Assembly: GCF_000420545.1 (NCBI RefSeq)
Contig: NZ_ATVD01000003.1
Coordinates: 62,001-126,000, forward strand
Source: Arenimonas oryziterrae DSM 21050 = YC6267
Lineage (GTDB): Bacteria; Pseudomonadota; Gammaproteobacteria; Xanthomonadales; Xanthomonadaceae
Reading direction: 5' to 3'
DNA: 64,000 nucleotides
In this document: positions 25,899 to 34,479 of the stretch, in pieces
Position numbering within the stretch: position 1 is the stretch's first letter
Layout: each line of letters opens with the position of its first letter
Notes under the pieces: model-generated
Database searches by the model: none
What the model saw: only the letters and a program-made list of their open reading frames with translations
What the model was told of the DNA's origin: nothing
Translations under genes and position numbers: made by a program

Positions 25899-27574
25899 TT
25901 TATCGGTGTCGCAGGCGGCTGACAGCCGGTCGGAAGCACATCCGCCGACAGCATGAGCCACTGGCGGCGGTTCGCGACGGCCACCGGTCGCGCCAAACTA
26001 CCATCCAGGCAAGGCAGCGCCGGCGATTGCTGGACCAGCAAGCGGCGCTGCGCGGGATCGGCCTGCAGCCAGGCAATGCCACGAGCAAGCTGGTCGGGTT
26101 CGCTGCGACTGAAGCCGAATTCCTCGACCGGGCCGATCGCCTGCAGCAGGTTCTGCTCCTTCCAGGCGACCAGACCGACCACGCGATCCGGACCGGCAAT
26201 CGCCCGCGCCTGACGCATGAGCTCGCGCGAGGAACTGCTGGCATCGAGCACCGGATGCGCGACCAGGCCGTAGCCGGTCCAGACCGCGATCAGCAGCAGG
26301 GCCGTGGCCTGGAGCGCGCCGGCCGTGCGCCAAAACGCGACAGCGGCCAATCCCACCACGCCGACGGCGGCGAGCATGCGCCACAGCCACACGACCTCTG
26401 CCCCCAGGCCGCGCTCGGCAATCAGGGTCGTCGCGAATTTCGGCTGTCCGAACCAGGCCGACGCACCGATACCGAGCAAGAGCACGGACAGCAAGGCGGC
26501 GAACGCGAGCAGCACGCGGCGGAATCCGACACGCGTGCTCACCTCGGTGAGCCACGGCGCCGCGGCGAGCGTAAACGCCGGCAAGGCCGGCAGGATGTAC
26601 ATGTCGCGCTTGCCCGGACTGAGGCTGAAAAAAACCACGACGAGCAGCGCCCAGGACAGCGGCAGCCAAACGCGCGCATCGCGTTCGCGCCAGGCCGCGC
26701 GCCAATGACGCGCCAACCACGGAAACGCGAGCGAGAACGGCAGCCAGAACAGCGCGATGATCTCGAGGAAATACCAGACCGGCTGCCGGTGGTGCCAGGC
26801 CTCGGCGTAGCGCGTCGCGGTCTGCTTGAACAGGATGTTCTGCAGGTAGGCGGCATGCTCGGGATCGCCGCCGCGCGTGGCTAGGATCAGCATCGGCGCG
26901 AACCACAGGGCGATCGCCGCGAAGAACGCCAGCGCGCCGACGCTCCAGCGCCAGGCACTGCCCGTGCCCGGATCGGCCAACCCCGACCAGCGCCGCCAAC
27001 GCATCGCCGCAAAAGGCAGCAGGATCAGCAGAGGCAGGAAACCCACGCCCTTCGCGATCACGCCCAGACCGGCGGCGAAACAGCCCAGCCAGAACGCGCG
27101 CCAGTTCGGGCCGAGCAGCAGATGCCGGCACAGCCCGTACAGCGCGAGCGTCGTGAACATCACCAGGGTCGGATCGATCTGCGCGCGTTTGAACTGATAG
27201 ACGAACTGCAGCGTGCACAACACCGCTGCGGCCGCCCACAACCCAGCGCGATGACCGTGCAGACGACGACCGAGATCAAACGTCAGCCACAGACTGACCA
27301 GACCGGCCACCAGCGAGGGCAACAGGAAGCTCCAGCGCCAGCTGCCGACGACAGACTGGCTTGCGGCCAGCAACCAGAAATACAGCGGCGGCTTGTCCGG
27401 ATACAACTCGTGACCGCGATGCGGGAACAGCCAGTCGCCGCTTTCCAGCATCTGTTTGGCGACGAGCACGAAGCGCGGTTCGTCGGCGGGCCAGGCATCG
27501 CGCAGGCCGATGCCGACCGCGAGCACCCATACGGCGATCAGGAAAAAATAGAGACTCTGCCGACGCTCGCTCAT
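25895..27574 (-). CDS. ArnT-like/PMT family membrane glycosyltransferase
   Basis: 559-residue polytopic protein of the GT39/GT83 (ArnT, dolichyl-phosphate mannosyltransferase) superfamily, which transfers sugars from polyprenyl-phosphate donors on the periplasmic side. The first periplasmic loop has the typical ADEPRFVLVAKQMLESGDWL (about 31-50), with the acidic catalytic pair, then YPDKPPLYFWLLA. About eleven membrane helices follow, then a soluble C-terminal part. Candidate acceptors are lipid A or a surface glycan. It overlaps the following GT4-type gene by 4 nt, so they are coupled. Confidence 0.87.
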   Translation of the reverse strand: MSERRQSLYFFLIAVWVLAVGIGLRDAWPADEPRFVLVAKQMLESGDWLFPHRGHELYPDKPPLYFWLLAASQSVVGSWRWSFLLPSLVAGLVSLWLTFDLGRRLHGHRAGLWAAAAVLCTLQFVYQFKRAQIDPTLVMFTTLALYGLCRHLLLGPNWRAFWLGCFAAGLGVIAKGVGFLPLLILLPFAAMRWRRWSGLADPGTGSAWRWSVGALAFFAAIALWFAPMLILATRGGDPEHAAYLQNILFKQTATRYAEAWHHRQPVWYFLEIIALFWLPFSLAFPWLARHWRAAWRERDARVWLPLSWALLVVVFFSLSPGKRDMYILPALPAFTLAAAPWLTEVSTRVGFRRVLLAFAALLSVLLLGIGASAWFGQPKFATTLIAERGLGAEVVWLWRMLAAVGVVGLAAVAFWRTAGALQATALLLIAVWTGYGLVAHPVLDASSSSRELMRQARAIAGPDRVVGLVAWKEQNLLQAIGPVEEFGFSRSEPDQLARGIAWLQADPAQRRLLVQQSPALPCLDGSLARPVAVANRRQWLMLSADVLPTGCQPPATPIK

Positions 27575-27591
27575 GTGCGGAACCTTAGCAC

Positions 27592-28905
27592 TCAGACCGG
27601 TTTCGCCAGCAGGGCATAGAAGAATCCATCCATGCCGTCTTCACCGGGCAGGCGCTGCCGGCCGGCACCGCTCTCGCGGCCGAAACGCGCGTCCAGCGGC
27701 AGCGCGCGCGCATCGGCATGGCGACGCAGGAACGCCGCGATCTGCCCCGCGTTCTCCTCGCGCAATACCGAGCACGTGGAATAGAGCAGGCGGCCGCCAG
27801 GTTTGAGCACGGCCCACAAGCCCTCGAGCAGGCGCGCCTGCAAGGCCACGAGCGCGGGAATGTCGTCTTCGCGGCGATGCCATTTGACGTCCGGCTGCCG
27901 GCGGATGATGCCGGTTGCCGAACAGGGCGCGTCGAGCAGCACCGCATCGAACGGCACACCGTCCCACCACGGCGACGGATCGCTGGCGTCGGCGACCTTC
28001 AGCGCGATGTTCGCCGCTTCCAGCTGCAGACGGCGCAAGGTCGCGCGCACCTTGCGCAGGCGACGCTCGTCGATGTCGAGGGCGAGCAAGTGGCCGCGTT
28101 CGCCGATCGTCTCGATGATCTGCGCGCTCTTGCCGCCGGGCGCGGCGCAGGCGTCGAGCACGCGTTCGCCCGTCTGCGGCGCCAGGGCCTCGACCGCCAG
28201 TTGCGCGGCGCCGTCTTGCACGGCGACCGAGCCGTCGCGCCAGCCGGGCAAAGCTTCCGGCGAAAGATGCGCATCGATGCGCAGCGCCTGCGCAGGAAAC
28301 GCCGGCTGGCTGACGCAGCCGTCGGGATCGGGCAGCAATTTGTAATAGGCCTCGCGCGACACCACGCGCGGATTCACCCGCAGCCACAACGGCGCGGGTT
28401 GGTTGTTGGCGGCAAGCACGCGCTCAGCGTCTTCGGGCCAGTCGCGCATCAACGCGGCGACCAGCCAGTCGGGATGCGAACTGCGTTCGGCCAGATCGGC
28501 GCTGACCGGCAAGGCTTCGCGCGTCGCGCGTCGCAGCAGGGCATTCACCAGACCGACCAGGGCCGTGCGACCGAGCACGCGCGTGGCTTCGGCGGTCGCG
28601 GCAACGGCGGCGTGCGCGGACAGTTTCAATTCGTCGATCTGCGCCAGGCCGACCAGCAACAGGCAATGCACGGAGAATTCGCGGCGCGGCAACGGCCGTT
28701 GCAGCCACTGCGACATCGCGTATTCGTAGCGACGACGATGGCGCACGGCAGCAAAACAGATCGCTTCGAACAAGGCGCGATCGCGCACGTCGGCGATCTG
28801 CGGCAGGGCATTGGCGAGTTCGGCTTTTAGCGACCGGCCTTCGCCGAGCACGGACACCAGGCTGCGCGCCGCCTGTGCGCGCAGGGCCGCGCCGGGCGCG
28901 CTCAC
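27592..28905 (-). CDS. rsmB: 16S rRNA m5C967 methyltransferase
   Basis: 437-residue SAM-dependent methyltransferase modifying C967 of 16S rRNA. The N-terminal 130 residues form a NusB-like RNA-binding domain ([14 protein letters not shown]). The catalytic part has the SAM motif [21 protein letters not shown] and the nucleophile loop YSTCSV, giving the usual two catalytic cysteines. The start is GTG 28905, overlapping the fmt stop (GTGA); this gives the normal length. Third gene of the def-fmt-rsmB operon. Confidence 0.95.
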   Translation of the reverse strand: MSAPGAALRAQAARSLVSVLGEGRSLKAELANALPQIADVRDRALFEAICFAAVRHRRRYEYAMSQWLQRPLPRREFSVHCLLLVGLAQIDELKLSAHAAVAATAEATRVLGRTALVGLVNALLRRATREALPVSADLAERSSHPDWLVAALMRDWPEDAERVLAANNQPAPLWLRVNPRVVSREAYYKLLPDPDGCVSQPAFPAQALRIDAHLSPEALPGWRDGSVAVQDGAAQLAVEALAPQTGERVLDACAAPGGKSAQIIETIGERGHLLALDIDERRLRKVRATLRRLQLEAANIALKVADASDPSPWWDGVPFDAVLLDAPCSATGIIRRQPDVKWHRREDDIPALVALQARLLEGLWAVLKPGGRLLYSTCSVLREENAGQIAAFLRRHADARALPLDARFGRESGAGRQRLPGEDGMDGFFYALLAKPV

Positions 28906-29828
28906 GTCGACCTCAGGTGCGACCGCGCGTTGAGATAGTCGGTGGCGGTGACCGGCCGGCCGCCTTCGCGCTGCAGGCTGATCAGGCGCAGCGCGCCCTC
29001 GCCGCAGGCGATGTCCAGACCCGAGCGCGTCGCGGCAAGCACCGTGCCCGGCGCGACATGATGATTGAGCGGCAAGGCCTGCGCGGCATGCAGACGCAAA
29101 CGTTCGCCGGACACTTCCGCCTCGCAGATCGGCCAGGGATGAAAGGCGCGGATCTTGGCGGCCAGCACGGTGGCCGGCTGCGACCAGTCGAGCCGCGCCT
29201 CGGCCTTGTCGAGCTTGTGCGCATAGGTCACGCCCTCGGCCGACTGGATCTGCGGCACCGGTCGGATGCCCAACTGCAGCAGCTTCAAGCCGTCTTCGAC
29301 CACTTCCGCGCCGAGCGCGGACAGGCGGTCGTGCAGGCTGCCGCCGGTGTCGTCGGGATGGATCGGCGTTTCCAGACTCAGCAGGACCGGCCCCGTGTCT
29401 AGGCCCTTTTCCATCTGCATCAGGCACACGCCGCTGCGCGTGTCGCCGGCCTCGATCGCGCGCTGGATCGGCGCGGCGCCGCGCCAGCGCGGCAGCAGCG
29501 AGGCATGCACGTTCCAGCAGCCGTACCGGGGAATATCGAGCACCGACTGCGGCAGGATCAGGCCGTAGGCGACGACGATCATCAGGTCGGGCTGGAACTC
29601 GCGCAGCGCATCCTTGGCATACGAGGACTTGAAGTTTTCCGGCTGCATGACGGTCAGCCCGCGCGCCAAGGCCTCGGCTTTCACCGGCGAGACGCTCAGC
29701 TGGCGGCCGCGACCGGCGGGCCGGTCGGGCTGGCTGTACACGGCGACCACATCGGCGCTGCGCGCGGCGGCGCGCAAGCAGGGAACGGCGAACTCCGGCG
29801 TGCCGGCGAAAACGACCCGCAGGGCCAT
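28902..29828 (-). CDS. fmt: Methionyl-tRNA formyltransferase
   Basis: 308-residue enzyme that formylates Met-tRNA(fMet) using 10-formyl-THF. The start [18 protein letters not shown] is the usual N-terminus. The formyltransferase signature [18 protein letters not shown] (about residues 104-121) includes the SLLP motif, and [16 protein letters not shown] follows. The C-terminal domain binds tRNA. ATG 29828 overlaps the def stop by one base (TGATG). Cytoplasmic. Operon def-fmt-rsmB is the common bacterial order. Confidence 0.97.
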   Translation of the reverse strand: MALRVVFAGTPEFAVPCLRAAARSADVVAVYSQPDRPAGRGRQLSVSPVKAEALARGLTVMQPENFKSSYAKDALREFQPDLMIVVAYGLILPQSVLDIPRYGCWNVHASLLPRWRGAAPIQRAIEAGDTRSGVCLMQMEKGLDTGPVLLSLETPIHPDDTGGSLHDRLSALGAEVVEDGLKLLQLGIRPVPQIQSAEGVTYAHKLDKAEARLDWSQPATVLAAKIRAFHPWPICEAEVSGERLRLHAAQALPLNHHVAPGTVLAATRSGLDIACGEGALRLISLQREGGRPVTATDYLNARSHLRST

Positions 29829-30343
29829 CAGGCCGCGTCTTCGGCGGCAGCGCGGCGCTGCTTGGCGAGCTTCTTCTTGACCAGCTCTTTCTTCAGCGGC
29901 GACAGGTAATCCACGAACACCTTGCCGGCGAGATGGTCCATCTCGTGCTGGATGCAAACCGCGAGCAGGCCGTCGGTGGTGATCTCGAAGGGCTTGCCAT
30001 CGCGGTCCAGAGCGCGCACGGTGATCTGGTTGAAGCGGCTGACGTCGGCAAAGATGCCGGGGACCGAGAGGCAGCCTTCCTGATAGGTCTGGCTGCCTTC
30101 GGAGGCAAGGATCTCGGGATTGATGAAGACCATTGGCCGGCTCTTGTCCTCGGATACGTCCAGAACCAGCAGGCGCCGGTGGACGTCGACCTGGGTGGCC
30201 GCGAGGCCGATGCCGGGGGCGTCGTACATGGTTTCGAACATGTCGTCGATCAGGCCGCGCAGGGCGTCGTCGACTTGTTCGACGGGCTTTGCGACAGTGC
30301 GCAGACGGGGGTCGGGAAACTCGATGATGGGTAGCTTGGCCAT
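29828..30343 (-). CDS. def: Peptide deformylase
   Basis: 171-residue Fe/Zn hydrolase removing the N-formyl group from new proteins. All three motifs are visible: GIGLAATQ (about residues 44-51), EGCLSVPG with metal ligand Cys91, and QHEMDHLAG with ligands His133 and His137 and catalytic Glu134. The start at [10 protein letters not shown] is the family standard. A lysine-rich C-terminal tail ends the protein. It heads the def-fmt-rsmB operon and is divergent from the LysM gene. Confidence 0.97.
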   Translation of the reverse strand: MAKLPIIEFPDPRLRTVAKPVEQVDDALRGLIDDMFETMYDAPGIGLAATQVDVHRRLLVLDVSEDKSRPMVFINPEILASEGSQTYQEGCLSVPGIFADVSRFNQITVRALDRDGKPFEITTDGLLAVCIQHEMDHLAGKVFVDYLSPLKKELVKKKLAKQRRAAAEDAA

Positions 30344-30474
30344 GGGGTTCTTAGGGGGCCGTAAACCGGGACAGTGGGGTCGGGGAGTCATTGTAGCTCC
30401 CCCGCTTGCAATCTGCTCCCGGATTTGGGCTATAGTTCAGCTCGATTGTCTTGGGGATCAGGTGGATAGCCGCC
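30344..30474. promoter_or_regulatory. Divergent promoter region def / LysM gene
   Basis: 131-bp gap between divergent genes. For the LysM gene a -10-like TATAGT is at 30431-30436, with TTGCAA at 30406-30411, 19 nt apart (longer than ideal). For def a TACAAT lies on the minus strand at 30390-30395. The TTGCAA palindrome could serve either side. These are visual matches only. Confidence 0.35.
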
Positions 30475-31590
30475 ATGCTTAAACGGCTTCTTGCAGTTTT
30501 CACTGCCATGCTGCTCACGCTCGCCACCTTCGCCTTCGCGGCGGAGCTGCGCGGGGACCATCCCTCGACCTATACGGTCCGCAAGGGGGATACCCTGTGG
30601 GAGATCTCAGCCCGCTTCCTAAAGAAGCCGTGGCTGTGGCCAGAAATCTGGCAGGCCAACCCACAGGTCAAAAACCCGCATCTGATCTACCCGGGCGATG
30701 TTCTAAGCCTGGTGTACATCGATGGCCGCGCCCAGATTTCGGGACCGCAGGTCCATAGCGGCGATCCGATCGAGACGATTCCGCTCTCGCGCATCGAGCC
30801 TTTCCTCAAGCAGCTCACCATCGTCAACGACGTCAAGTCGTTGCCCTACGTGATCGGTCTTGAAGAACAGCGCCTGCTCAACAGCTCCGGACAGGTGGTC
30901 TATGTCCGCGGCCTGAGCAATGCCACGCCGGGCCAGCAGGTCCAGCTGATGCGGCCGATCAACAGCTACTACCGCGGCGCTCGCTACACCCATCGCAATG
31001 CGCTGGACTTCCGTGGCGATGAGTTCCATCGCGACTGGGCCACGTACTGGAGCGATGTCGGTGGCGGCGAAAGCAGTGGCCGCGGTTATGCGGGCACCGA
31101 GCTGATGCTGCACTCCACCGGCGAAGTCACCCAGGTTCAGGGCGAAGTCGCGGTCGTGCTGCTGCGTCAGGAAGTGCGCGATGTCCGCGTCGGCGACCGT
31201 GTGCTGCCGCTCGATACCGCGCCCTACGACGCCCAGTTCATGCCCACGGCGCCCACGAGCGTGGCCGGCGATGCGCATATCCTGGCGGTGTCCGACGGCG
31301 TCATCGAGACCGGTCCGTACAACGTCGTGGCCCTGTCGGTCGGTGCCAGCGACAACGTGCGCAACGGCATGACCTTCTCGGTCTGGCATCAGGGCGAGAT
31401 GACCCCGGACGTGGTCCGTCATCGCAACCTGCTCGCCGCGAAGGGCGACAAGGTCGATATCCCGGACGAGTTCAACGGTCACGTGATGGTGTTCCGCACC
31501 TTCGACAAGGTCAGCTACGGCCTGGTCATGGATGGCATCCGCCCGATCAAGATCGGCGACGTGCTCAAACATCCCGACGCCACTCAGTAA
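30475..31590 (+). CDS. Secreted LysM peptidoglycan-binding protein
   Basis: 371-residue exported protein. The signal peptide is residues 1-22 (MLKRLLAVFTAMLLTLATFAFA). A LysM domain follows at about residues 33-83: YTVRKGDTLWEISARFLKKP, then WPEIWQANPQVKNPHLIYPG. The remainder (about 85-371) is a conserved region without a known catalytic motif. The same kind of gene lies between def and dprA in many gammaproteobacteria. It probably acts on or at the cell wall. ATG 30475 is chosen because it begins the signal peptide; AGGTGG lies upstream. Confidence 0.88.
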   Translation: MLKRLLAVFTAMLLTLATFAFAAELRGDHPSTYTVRKGDTLWEISARFLKKPWLWPEIWQANPQVKNPHLIYPGDVLSLVYIDGRAQISGPQVHSGDPIETIPLSRIEPFLKQLTIVNDVKSLPYVIGLEEQRLLNSSGQVVYVRGLSNATPGQQVQLMRPINSYYRGARYTHRNALDFRGDEFHRDWATYWSDVGGGESSGRGYAGTELMLHSTGEVTQVQGEVAVVLLRQEVRDVRVGDRVLPLDTAPYDAQFMPTAPTSVAGDAHILAVSDGVIETGPYNVVALSVGASDNVRNGMTFSVWHQGEMTPDVVRHRNLLAAKGDKVDIPDEFNGHVMVFRTFDKVSYGLVMDGIRPIKIGDVLKHPDATQ

Positions 31591-31600
31591 GCTTTTCCTA

Positions 31601-31628
31601 CATCGCGGCGCCTTCGGGCGCCGCGATG
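31601..31628. terminator. UUCG hairpin between LysM gene and dprA
   Basis: Perfect 12-bp stem CATCGCGGCGCC / GGCGCCGCGATG closed by a TTCG tetraloop, 11 nt after the LysM-gene stop and 11 nt before the dprA start. No T-run follows, so it may attenuate, protect a 3' end, or affect dprA translation rather than end transcription outright. Confidence 0.55.
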
Positions 31629-31639
31629 CTGTCGGGCCC

Positions 31640-32752
31640 ATGAAAGACGCCCGCGCCCTCCTGATCCTCCTGCGCGCCTGCGGCAATGCCGCGGTCCTGC
31701 GCCGTCTGCTCGATCGCTTCGGCCAGGCCGACGCGGCGCTGGGCGCCGGTCCGGCGGCCTGGCAGGACGCCGGCATCGCGCCGGACCGGCATACCGCCCT
31801 GGAGCGACCCGATCCCGCGCAGCTCGATGCCGACCTGACCTGGCTGGCCACTCCCGACCACCACCTGATCGGCTGGCATGACGCCGACTATCCCGCCCTG
31901 CTCCGACGCACGGCCGAGCCCCCGGCCGCCCTGTTCGTGGCCGGCGACCGCGACCTGCTGTGGCATGCGCAGATCGCCATCGTCGGCAGCCGCAAGCCCA
32001 GCGCCGGCGGGCGCGACCACGCCGGCCAGTTCGCCCGCCGGTTCGCGGCGGCCGGACTCACGGTCACCAGCGGCCTGGCCGAGGGTATCGACACCGCCGC
32101 CCATCGCGGCGCCCTGACGATCGGGCGCACGCTCGCGGTCATCGGCACCGGCACCGACGTGGTCTACCCGGCCGGCAATCGCGAGCTCATGGCGCGCATC
32201 CGCGCCGAGGGCGCGATCGTCAGCGAATACGCACCGGGCACCCCGCCCCGGCAGCTGCATTTCCCGCAACGCAATCGCCTCATCGCCGGGCTGAGCTTGG
32301 GCACCCTGGTCGTGGAAGCCGCGCTGCGCTCGGGCGCTTTGATCACGGCCCGCCTGGCCGCCGATGCCGGGCGCGAGGTTTTCGCCTTGCCCGGCTCGAT
32401 CGACAACCCCATGGCGCGCGGCTGCCATCGGCTGCTGCGGCAGGGCGTCGCCCTGGTCGAGTCCCCGGACGAGGTCATCGACGCCCTGCGACCCCTGGCC
32501 GCACAGCTCGCCGAGGACCTGCGCGGCCGCCTGGACAGCGGCGGCCAAGGCGGGGCCGGCTCTCCCCTGCCCACCCCCGATTCGCAGGACACTGCCGCCC
32601 TCTGGCGCGCACTGGGTCACGATCCGGCCACGCCCGATCAGCTCGCCGAGCGCACGGGATTGACGGTCGCGACCCTGTCGGCCATGCTGCTGACCATGGA
32701 GCTGGACGGACGCATAAGCGCCGAATACGGACGCTACGCCCGCCGCCCATAG
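31640..32752 (+). CDS. dprA: DNA-processing protein DprA
   Basis: 370-residue protein that loads RecA on incoming single-stranded DNA during natural transformation. The N-terminal region is a SAM-like helical domain. The Rossmann core (about residues 110-290) has IVGSRKPSAGG, TSGLAEGIDTAAHRGAL, YPAGNRELM, SEYAPGTPPRQLHFPQRNR and EAALRSGALITARLA. A winged-helix domain closes the protein. ATG 31640 gives the usual N-terminus. Followed by smg. Its presence fits a naturally competent lineage but does not prove competence. Confidence 0.95.
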   Translation: MKDARALLILLRACGNAAVLRRLLDRFGQADAALGAGPAAWQDAGIAPDRHTALERPDPAQLDADLTWLATPDHHLIGWHDADYPALLRRTAEPPAALFVAGDRDLLWHAQIAIVGSRKPSAGGRDHAGQFARRFAAAGLTVTSGLAEGIDTAAHRGALTIGRTLAVIGTGTDVVYPAGNRELMARIRAEGAIVSEYAPGTPPRQLHFPQRNRLIAGLSLGTLVVEAALRSGALITARLAADAGREVFALPGSIDNPMARGCHRLLRQGVALVESPDEVIDALRPLAAQLAEDLRGRLDSGGQGGAGSPLPTPDSQDTAALWRALGHDPATPDQLAERTGLTVATLSAMLLTMELDGRISAEYGRYARRP

Positions 32753-32794
32753 ACCTACCTCGGCGCGCCGACGATCGGCGCAGGCGACAGGGTG

Positions 32795-33268
32795 ATGAAA
32801 GAAACCATACTCGACGTCCTTCTCTACCTCTTCGAACACTATTTCTACGACGACCCCGACGCCGTCCGTGACCGCGACTCCCTCCAGAAAGGCCTGATCC
32901 AGGCCGGCTTCAGCCCCGCGGAAATCAACAAAGCCTTCGATTGGCTCGACGAACTCGCCGACCAGCGCCCTTCGTCGGCCGATCCGCGCGTGGGTGGCCC
33001 GGTCCGCATCTTCGTGGAGGCCGAACTCGATCGCCTGGATCGCGACTGCCGCGGCTTCCTGATGTTCCTCGAACAGCACGGCGTGCTCGATGCCGACCAG
33101 CGCGAACTCGTGCTCGATCGCGCGATGGCGCTGGACCAGGAAGAGATCGACGTCGACGACCTCAAATGGGTCGTGCTCATGGTGCTGTTCAACCAGCCGG
33201 GCGCCGAGGCGGCCTTCGCCTGGATGGAAAACCAGATCTTCGGCGACGAGCCCGAACCGATACACTGA
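32795..33268 (+). CDS. smg: Smg family protein (DUF494)
   Basis: 157-residue acidic protein of the Smg/DUF494 family. Typical features are the start [17 protein letters not shown], the [18 protein letters not shown] block (about residues 38-55), and the C-terminal [18 protein letters not shown]. It is cytoplasmic and of unknown function, but it sits between dprA and topA in most gammaproteobacteria, as here. AGGGTG precedes the ATG. Confidence 0.93.
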   Translation: MKETILDVLLYLFEHYFYDDPDAVRDRDSLQKGLIQAGFSPAEINKAFDWLDELADQRPSSADPRVGGPVRIFVEAELDRLDRDCRGFLMFLEQHGVLDADQRELVLDRAMALDQEEIDVDDLKWVVLMVLFNQPGAEAAFAWMENQIFGDEPEPIH

Positions 33269-33290
33269 ACGCCGACAATGGCAACATGAC

Positions 33291-33315
33291 AACCCGCCGT
33301 CGAGGCGGGTTTCTC
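33291..33315 (+). terminator. Rho-independent terminator after smg
   Basis: Inverted repeat AACCCGCC / GGCGGGTT with loop GTCGA, followed by TCTC, 22 nt after the smg stop. It separates the dprA-smg unit from the GYF/RDD gene. The T-run is short. Confidence 0.65.
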
Positions 33316-33336
33316 ACGCGTGGGGACGCGAAAACA

Positions 33337-34266
33337 ATGAGCGCAAGTCTTTGGTACTACGTTGATCGCCATCAGCAGCGGCAGGGGCCGGTCGAAGCGG
33401 AACTGATCCGCGAGGCCTATCGCAGCGGCCAGATCAACGGCGATTCGCTGGTCTGGCGCGAAGGCATGGGCCAATGGCAGCCCTTGCGGCAGTTCGAACT
33501 GGAATTCGACCTCGAGGACGAACCGGCCTCGCTGGCGATGCCGGCCGCCGCGCCGGCCTACGAAACCACCGCGTACGCCGCACACGTGTCGACGCCGACG
33601 TCGGTCGGTTCGCCATACGCGCCGCCGAGCGCGAACCTCATCGATCACGCCGTGCATCGGGACGGCCACGTGGTCTACGCCGGCTTCTGGCGGCGTTATG
33701 CCGCGTCGGTCATCGATGGCCTGATCTTCGCGCTGGTGTTCGGCCTGATCTTCGGCGCGCTCATCGCGATCGGCGGCGCCAGTCTCGGCGCGCTGGAGAA
33801 TCCCGACTCGATGGCCGGCGGATTCGCCGTCACCTTCATCTTGATGGTTTACGTGGTGCCGATCTTCCTGCAGGCGGGCTACTACACCTGGATGCATGCC
33901 TCGCCCAGCCAAGCCACCTGGGGCAAGCGGGCGGTCGGCATCAAGGTCGTCAGCCAGGGCGAACGCATTTCGACCGCACGCAGCCTGGGACGCTGGGCTG
34001 CCTACTTCTTCCTGCACCTGTTCACCTGCGGCGTCTCCACCCTGGTCTCGGCCTTCATGGCCGGCCTGTCGGAGCGCAAACAGGGCCTGCACGACATGAT
34101 GGTCGACACCCTGGTCGTGGATCGCTGGGCCTTCACCGAGTTTCCCGAGCGCCAGCGCGACGAGCTCGGCGGCGTGACGATCGCGATGATCGTGCTGTCG
34201 GTCCTGCTGTTCCTGGGCTACTTCGTGGTCCTGATCGGCGTCGCCATGATGGCGCCCTCGCACTGA
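33337..34266 (+). CDS. GYF_2 and RDD domain membrane protein
   Basis: 309-residue protein with two parts. Residues 1-60 form a GYF_2-type domain (LWYYVDRHQQRQGPVEAELI, with LVWREGMGQWQPL), thought to mediate protein contacts in the cytosol. A Pro/Ala-rich linker follows. From about residue 110 an RDD domain with three or four membrane segments begins with FWRRYAASVIDGLIFALVFG, carrying the Arg and Asp that name the family, and continues with TWGKRAVGIKVV. Function unknown; RDD proteins are proposed to be channels or transporters. Confidence 0.88.
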   Translation: MSASLWYYVDRHQQRQGPVEAELIREAYRSGQINGDSLVWREGMGQWQPLRQFELEFDLEDEPASLAMPAAAPAYETTAYAAHVSTPTSVGSPYAPPSANLIDHAVHRDGHVVYAGFWRRYAASVIDGLIFALVFGLIFGALIAIGGASLGALENPDSMAGGFAVTFILMVYVVPIFLQAGYYTWMHASPSQATWGKRAVGIKVVSQGERISTARSLGRWAAYFFLHLFTCGVSTLVSAFMAGLSERKQGLHDMMVDTLVVDRWAFTEFPERQRDELGGVTIAMIVLSVLLFLGYFVVLIGVAMMAPSH

Positions 34267-34273
34267 CGGCGAC

Positions 34274-34307
34274 GCCGTCTCCGGCCGCCCCGGCGGTCGG
34301 AGATGGC
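34274..34307 (+). terminator. Long hairpin after the RDD gene
   Basis: 16-bp stem with only G-U wobbles as exceptions: GCCGTCTCCGGCCGCC against GGCGGTCGGAGATGGC, loop of two bases, starting 7 nt after the stop. It is not followed by a T-run, so it may be a 3'-end stabiliser or a weak terminator. Confidence 0.45.
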
Positions 34308-34390
34308 GGCAAAACCCCGTCGGGAAAAGGCGGTCGGCGGCGCCGGCCGCGCTCGCCTTGCTTGACAGCTCAAGGCTTTCAGGTGCCTTA

Positions 34391-34422
34391 ATAAAAAAGG
34401 ATGGCCCGCTTAAACGCGGGCC
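34391..34422 (-). terminator. Terminator-like hairpin oriented against topA
   Basis: Stem GGCCCGC / GCGGGCC (34403-34422). On the minus strand it is followed by ATCCTTTTTTATTAAGG, which is a good intrinsic terminator. No minus-strand gene lies upstream of it, so it may stop antisense transcription from within topA. Confidence 0.45.
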
Positions 34423-34479
34423 TCGCCTTCTGGGCCGGCCGCGTTTGGCGGGCCCCTCACCGCACTTGCGGAGCTGTAA

